The notes beneath the pieces were generated by a model. That model did no database searches. It was not told the DNA's origin and saw nothing but the letters and a program-made list of their open reading frames with translations. The position numbers were made by a program, and so were the translations under genes. Positions 5,493-8,969 of a DNA stretch of 8,969 nucleotides are shown one piece after another. Positions within the stretch are counted from its first letter, which is position 1; each line of letters begins with the position of its first letter. Location of the stretch: the NCBI GenBank assembly GCA_002049985.1, contig MVCY01000042.1, forward strand, positions 1 to 8,969, in the 5' to 3' direction. This DNA comes from Candidatus Latescibacteria bacterium 4484_181. GTDB lineage: Bacteria > Latescibacterota > MVCY01.

Positions 5493-6292
5493 TGAATATG
5501 ATCGGCAGATTGGTTTTTCTTGGCGCAGAAATAAAGAGAGAGCTAATCATGCAAAGGCGATACCTACTGAACACTATTATGTTCGTGCTGATAAACTATA
5601 TCCTCTTTATGGGGATCTACTTGGGTATAAAATCTTTTGGAAGAGGACCCGATCTGGGAAGTGGCCCGGCTGAACTGATGTTAGGTTATCTTCTGTGGAT
5701 GTATGCGGCAGGTGGCCTCAATTCCATGGGCGATCAACTTGCAGGTATGGCCACCCGGGGCTGTCTGGAGCAGGTGTACTTAGCCCCGGTGAGCCCGCTG
5801 TATATCTTAGCGTGTAAATCCGCAGCAGACGTGATCAGTGGGTCGTTACAGGTTATACCCATTATGTTGGCCGTCATTTTAACTACAGGAATTAAAGTAA
5901 GTATCCCTATTTTGCCCTCTCTTTTGATATGGGGATTGACCATAATCGGATTATACGGATTTGGCTATATTCTCGCAGGGATTGTACTTGTTCACAAAAG
6001 AGCCGGTCAAGCAAGAGAACTCCTGCAATGGTTCTTCTTCTTCTTCTGCGGGGTGATTGTTCCGTTAGAGAAATTGCCGCCGTGGTTACAGCCGGTTTCC
6101 AGGATCTTGCCTCTTACCCAGGGGCTGGACATGATAAGGGCGCTCATTATCAGAGGCGAGGCTTTGTCCCAGATGGGGGACAAACTGTTCTTGCTCTTCT
6201 TGAATTCGATGCTCTACCTCCTCATTGGTATGGCCGTCTTCCTCTGGTCGAACCGTATCGTGCAACAGAGAGGGACACTAAGCATTTACTGA
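5492..6292 (+). CDS. ABC-2 type transporter permease
   Basis: A 266-residue inner-membrane protein, with about six hydrophobic segments near residues 24-46, 60-78, 110-133, 137-166, 178-192 and 232-253. The segment RGCLEQVYLAPVSPL (89-103) is the coupling-helix/EQ-P-S-P-L motif common in ABC-2 permeases. It starts in a TAATG overlap with the ATPase gene (one shared base), with GGGAGG just upstream, so the two subunits are translationally coupled. An alternative ATG lies six bases later. It probably homodimerises and, with the ATPase, exports the modified peptide or protects the host from it; the substrate is inferred only from its neighbours. Confidence 0.9.
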   Translation: MNMIGRLVFLGAEIKRELIMQRRYLLNTIMFVLINYILFMGIYLGIKSFGRGPDLGSGPAELMLGYLLWMYAAGGLNSMGDQLAGMATRGCLEQVYLAPVSPLYILACKSAADVISGSLQVIPIMLAVILTTGIKVSIPILPSLLIWGLTIIGLYGFGYILAGIVLVHKRAGQARELLQWFFFFFCGVIVPLEKLPPWLQPVSRILPLTQGLDMIRALIIRGEALSQMGDKLFLLFLNSMLYLLIGMAVFLWSNRIVQQRGTLSIY

Positions 6293-6313
6293 TACTCGGA
6301 AAGGAGGTAAACT

Positions 6314-7672
6314 ATGGCATGGAGACAGATATCTTCCTCGGCCCTTCTGCTTGCATCTTTGATAGCCTTTTCCTCCGGATCCGCCGCCCCCAGACAGGTG
6401 ACCGCCGTCAGGGTTCAACAGCCTCCTAAAATAGATGGGAGGTTGGATGACCCCTGCTGGAAGCTGGCTCGACCTGCTTCCGGCTTCATCCAGATGGACC
6501 CGGACGAGGGCAAACCGGCCACCGAGCAGACCTCCTTCAGGGTGGTCTATGACCAGGAGAACCTCTACATCGGCATCGAATGCCTGGACTCCCGTCCCGA
6601 TAAGATTGTGGCGCGGCTGGTGCCCAGAGACTCCAATTTCTGGCCTGGAGATGTGGTGGGCGTTGTGCTGGACACATTCGGCGACCAGCAGAACTGCTAC
6701 GGCTTTGCGGTTAACCCCAAGGGAGTGCAGAGGGATTACCGCTCGGCCGAAGACGGCAGCCGAGGCTGGGGAGGCATAGACCTGGCCTGGGACGGGCTTT
6801 GGTATTCTGCTGCCCAGATCACCGACGAGGGTTGGACAGCAGAGCTGGCTATCCCCTTTAAGACTGTGAGGTTCTCCCGGAAACGGAGTCAGCTCTGGGG
6901 CATAAATCTCCACCGCTACCAGTCCTCAAAGAGGGAGGACTCCCACTGGTCGTTCATAAGCAGAGACGATGGCTCGATGCTCAAGGTGTCTAAGGCCGGA
7001 ACCCTCATAGGCCTGGAGGATATAACCCCGGGCCTGCATATAAAACTCCTGCCTTATGGTACGACCAAGTATGAGAGGAAAACTGACAACTGGAAGGCAG
7101 ATACAGGTCTGAACCTCAAGTACGGGATCACCTCAGATTTCACCCTGGACGTCACCTTAAACCCTGACTTCTGCCACATTGAGGCCGATGAGGAGAGGAT
7201 AAATCTCACCCGCTTCGAGCTTTTCTACGAGGAGAAACGCCCCTTCTTTTTGGAGAGAAGCGAGCTTTTCACTCCGATGAACCTCTTTTACAGCCGCCGG
7301 ATAGCCGACCCCAGATTCGGGGTTAAGCTCACCGGCACCTCCGAGGGCTGGAGCCTGGGACTGTTAGGGGCCGTGGATGAAGAAGAGGGTCCCGATCCAA
7401 CCTACGGGGTCATTGGCCTCAAGAGAGACATCCTTGAAAACTCCTCGCTGGGCATCGTCGGCGTGGCAAAGCAGAAGACTAAGGATCAGTGGAGCCGGGC
7501 CGTGGGATTAGAGCTGGGCCTCCGTCCAGGGAACAGTAGCCTGAGCCTGAATCTGGCCAGAAGCTTTAATCCAGGCATAAAGAAGGAGGACTGGAAAGCC
7601 TCGCTATGGCTTGGCCATTTCACAGATAGATTCTTTATCAACGGAGGATTGGTACTTCCGGTGGCATGGTAA
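6314..7672 (+). CDS. CBM9-like/DUF5916 outer-membrane protein, N-terminal part (frameshifted gene)
   Basis: This is the front 452 codons of a secreted protein. AAAGGAGG at 6300-6307 gives a strong ribosome site. The N-terminus is a signal peptide (hydrophobic ALLLASLIAF, likely cleavage after GSA or GSAA). Residues about 30-215 match a CBM9-like carbohydrate-binding fold (KIDGRLDDPCWK, YIGIECLDS, AELAIPFKTVRF). The family hallmark follows: NPDF (283-286), an acidic EADEERINLTRF stretch and EEKRPFFLE (306-314), leading into beta-barrel strands. Frame 2 stops at 7670-7672 just after ...FFINGGLVLPVAW, while coding style continues in frame 3 to 8138. The two parts together give about 605-610 residues, somewhat shorter than usual for the family. 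The function of DUF5916 proteins is not established; carbohydrate contact at the cell surface is inferred from the CBM9-like part. GC content is higher than in the peptide operon. Confidence 0.85.
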   Translation: MAWRQISSSALLLASLIAFSSGSAAPRQVTAVRVQQPPKIDGRLDDPCWKLARPASGFIQMDPDEGKPATEQTSFRVVYDQENLYIGIECLDSRPDKIVARLVPRDSNFWPGDVVGVVLDTFGDQQNCYGFAVNPKGVQRDYRSAEDGSRGWGGIDLAWDGLWYSAAQITDEGWTAELAIPFKTVRFSRKRSQLWGINLHRYQSSKREDSHWSFISRDDGSMLKVSKAGTLIGLEDITPGLHIKLLPYGTTKYERKTDNWKADTGLNLKYGITSDFTLDVTLNPDFCHIEADEERINLTRFELFYEEKRPFFLERSELFTPMNLFYSRRIADPRFGVKLTGTSEGWSLGLLGAVDEEEGPDPTYGVIGLKRDILENSSLGIVGVAKQKTKDQWSRAVGLELGLRPGNSSLSLNLARSFNPGIKKEDWKASLWLGHFTDRFFINGGLVLPVAW

Positions 7673-8138
7673 GGGCTACCGGGGAGAAACCTTCAGTGCC
7701 TGGTACAAAGTGAGCGGGAAGGCCTTCATCCGGGAGGGGAAAATAGGAGCCCAAATAGAGGATCATTACGATTGGGCCGATGACTACTTCGGGAAGATAA
7801 AAATGGTCTATCTCTGGGTAGACACTAACCCCAGTGGCAACCTCGCCCTCGATTTGAACGGAAGGGTAGTCTGGGAGTATTACCCCTCAGGAAAATTGGA
7901 TGAGGTTAAACATGTTGAAAACCTCAGGGTAACCTATCTTCCCAGGAAGGATATCTTTCTGAGAGCTTTTCTGCCGCTCAATCCCACAGCCAAGCAGTAT
8001 GCCCTCAACTTCCTCTTCAGTTGGGCCTACCGCCCGATGAGTCGACTCTATCTGGCCTACAACGAGCAACGGGGTGAGGATATGAAACTGGCCGACAGGA
8101 TTATCATAGCCAAGCTCTCCTATCTATGGAACTTGTAG
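7611..8138 (+). CDS. DUF5916 beta-barrel C-terminal part, continuation in a shifted frame
   Basis: This is the rest of the broken gene. The coordinates start at the nearest ATG, but homologous reading probably begins around 7640-7665 with EDWYFRWHGKGYRGE. It shows alternating hydrophobic/polar strands of an outer-membrane barrel (GKIKMVYLWVDT, LALDLNGRVVWEY, ALNFLFSWAYRP). It closes with SRLYLAYNEQRGED and DRIIIAKLSYLWNL, the usual DUF5916 ending with an aromatic-rich last strand. There is no ribosome site suited to independent initiation at 7611. A single inserted base (or two missing bases) within about 7608-7672 would join it to the preceding part. Its stop lies 14 bases before the ACP gene. 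Confidence 0.75.
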   Translation: MAISQIDSLSTEDWYFRWHGKGYRGETFSAWYKVSGKAFIREGKIGAQIEDHYDWADDYFGKIKMVYLWVDTNPSGNLALDLNGRVVWEYYPSGKLDEVKHVENLRVTYLPRKDIFLRAFLPLNPTAKQYALNFLFSWAYRPMSRLYLAYNEQRGEDMKLADRIIIAKLSYLWNL

Positions 8139-8152
8139 TGGGCTGAGAAAGC

Positions 8153-8422
8153 ATGAGAAACAGTAAAGTTGAACAAAGGGTGAAACAACTCATCGTCGGT
8201 CAAATGCCTGTAAAAAGGAGCCCCACCAGGCTCAGGGCCGAAGATGACCTAACTCGTGACCTGGGGATCGACTCGCTGGGGATGGTGCAACTGGTGGTGG
8301 CCCTGGAGAAGGAATTTGAGATCTGTATCGACGACAGAGATATGTCATTGGATACGTTCGGAACTGTAGGATCTATCGTACGTCATATTGAGGAGAAGGA
8401 GGGGGAAGAACAGATAAGGTAA
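8153..8422 (+). CDS. Acyl carrier protein (phosphopantetheine-binding)
   Basis: A free-standing 89-residue carrier protein. The prosthetic-group site is DLGIDSLGMVQLVVALEKEF (residues 36-55) with Ser41 as the phosphopantetheine attachment point. Helix I (KVEQRVKQLIVG) and the C-terminal helix (TFGTVGSIVRHIEEKE) fit the four-helix ACP fold. It is more basic at the N-terminus than the fatty-acid synthase AcpP, and lacks surrounding fab genes, so it is likely a pathway-specific carrier. It could receive the acyl group from the ligase at 1-1380, although seven peptide-system genes lie between. The last codons form an AG-rich run (8391-8410) that could double as a ribosome site for the glycosyltransferase frame, which begins where this gene ends. 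Confidence 0.92.
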   Translation: MRNSKVEQRVKQLIVGQMPVKRSPTRLRAEDDLTRDLGIDSLGMVQLVVALEKEFEICIDDRDMSLDTFGTVGSIVRHIEEKEGEEQIR

Positions 8423-8969
8423 CCATCCTGCCTGTTTACCGCCGGGCAGGCACACTCCTTTCTGAGTCTGAGGGACTTCCCCCCTTCCGGTATTTCTATC
8501 AGAGGGACGAGGGCTACAGACTGAGCCGAGCCCGCAATATCGGCATAGAGAACGCCCATGGAGAGGTGGTCATCTTCCTGGACTCTGACATTGTGGTGTG
8601 TCCAGAATATGTGGCAGAGCACGTGGGCAGCCATTTCGGTTCTGACGTTCCAATACTCGTTCTGGGATACATCTACGGATTCGGGCCCAGAGTGGAAAAG
8701 GACTCTCTCTTGCGTCTTATCAATTTTGAAGATATCACTCAAAGCACAGAAGTGTTGAGGAAAAATCGGACCCTCTGGGATCTGCGGGAGACAGTATATC
8801 GAAAGGTCAACGACGACCTCTCATCACTCCCTGCCCCCTGGAGGTTCTCCTGGGGAGGGTCGATGTCTGTTAGGAAAAGAGATATCGAAAAGGTGGGGAT
8901 GTTTGATGAGGATTTCAGCAGTTGGGGCGCAGAGGACATAGAGTTCGGCTACAGGTGCTTCAAAAAGGG
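8416..8969 (+). CDS. Family 2 glycosyltransferase (GT-A fold), 5' end damaged, 3' partial
   Basis: Cytoplasmic enzyme transferring sugar from a nucleotide-sugar. Reading frame 1 from 8416 gives DKVTILPVYRRAG, the first GT2 strand, then RYFYQRDEGYRLSRARNIG, the donor-site motif FLDSD (DxD codons 8581-8589), WGGSMSVRK (from 8851) and WGAEDIEFGYR (from 8923), as in GT2 enzymes with a Glyco_transf_7C-like acceptor region. The frame runs off the end. Two oddities: the only stop-free space upstream (8392 on, after TGA at 8389-8391) has no ATG, GTG or TTG, so the first usual start is GTG 8566, inside the domain. The stretch between LL and PPFRYF also lacks the roughly 40-50 residues holding the VDDGS motif that binds the nucleotide. 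The copy as written therefore looks inactive, or carries assembly errors. The frame overlaps the ACP end and is offset by -1 from it. Confidence 0.78.

Noticed and set aside
5929..6429. 166-codon + strand frame overlapping permease and DUF5916 starts
   Set aside because: It is out of frame with two well-supported genes, with no recognisable domain.
6278..6913. Long antisense open frame (211 codons) opposite the DUF5916 gene
   Set aside because: The + strand protein has a signal peptide, a strong ribosome site and clear family motifs; the antisense frame is a by-product of high GC codon bias.

Overview
The window reads as a Gram-negative bacterial chromosome, probably from a poorly characterised lineage. 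The main evidence is a secreted CBM9-like/DUF5916 protein, a family made of an N-terminal carbohydrate-binding-like domain and an outer-membrane beta-barrel. Genes are dense, all on the + strand, with good Shine-Dalgarno sites. I cannot place the organism to phylum from sequence alone.

Layout: (1) 1-1380 is the 3' part of an AMP-forming acyl ligase. (2) 1449-2318 holds three consecutive paralogous small genes of 50, 65 and 50 codons. They encode peptides with an acidic helical leader (DW..EEL....LQ....LLYPLQWHC) and a Cys/Gly-rich tail (C-x4-C-G-C-(G)-C). None is well described by an ordinary longest-ORF call: the first is too short, and the other two would be extended upstream through their own ribosome binding sites. 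(3) 2454-4537 encodes a radical SAM/SPASM peptide maturase with an N-terminal PqqD/RRE-like segment, then a JAMM/JAB-type metalloprotease whose start overlaps the maturase stop. (4) 4542-6292 encodes an ABC-2 type exporter, ATPase then permease, packed against the JAMM gene. (5) 6314-8138 is a DUF5916 protein broken by a frameshift near 7640-7670. (6) 8153-8422 is a discrete acyl carrier protein. (7) 8416-8969 is a family 2 glycosyltransferase whose 5' end looks damaged and which runs off the window.

The centre of interest is regions 2-4, which together look like a complete ribosomally synthesised, post-translationally modified peptide (RiPP) system: three precursors, one radical SAM modifying enzyme, one metalloprotease that could remove the leader, and an exporter without its own peptidase domain. 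I do not recognise the precursor family. The JAMM protease as the only candidate leader peptidase is the most unusual element. The second precursor carries an exact in-frame 42-bp tandem duplication of its presumed recognition helix.

The maturase and JAMM genes are visibly AT-richer than the acyl ligase upstream and the DUF5916/ACP/glycosyltransferase genes downstream. Ligase and carrier protein are natural partners (acyl-AMP to carrier thioester), so the peptide system may have been inserted into an older acyl/glycosyl locus. Two genes on the right flank show frame damage, either real decay or assembly error.
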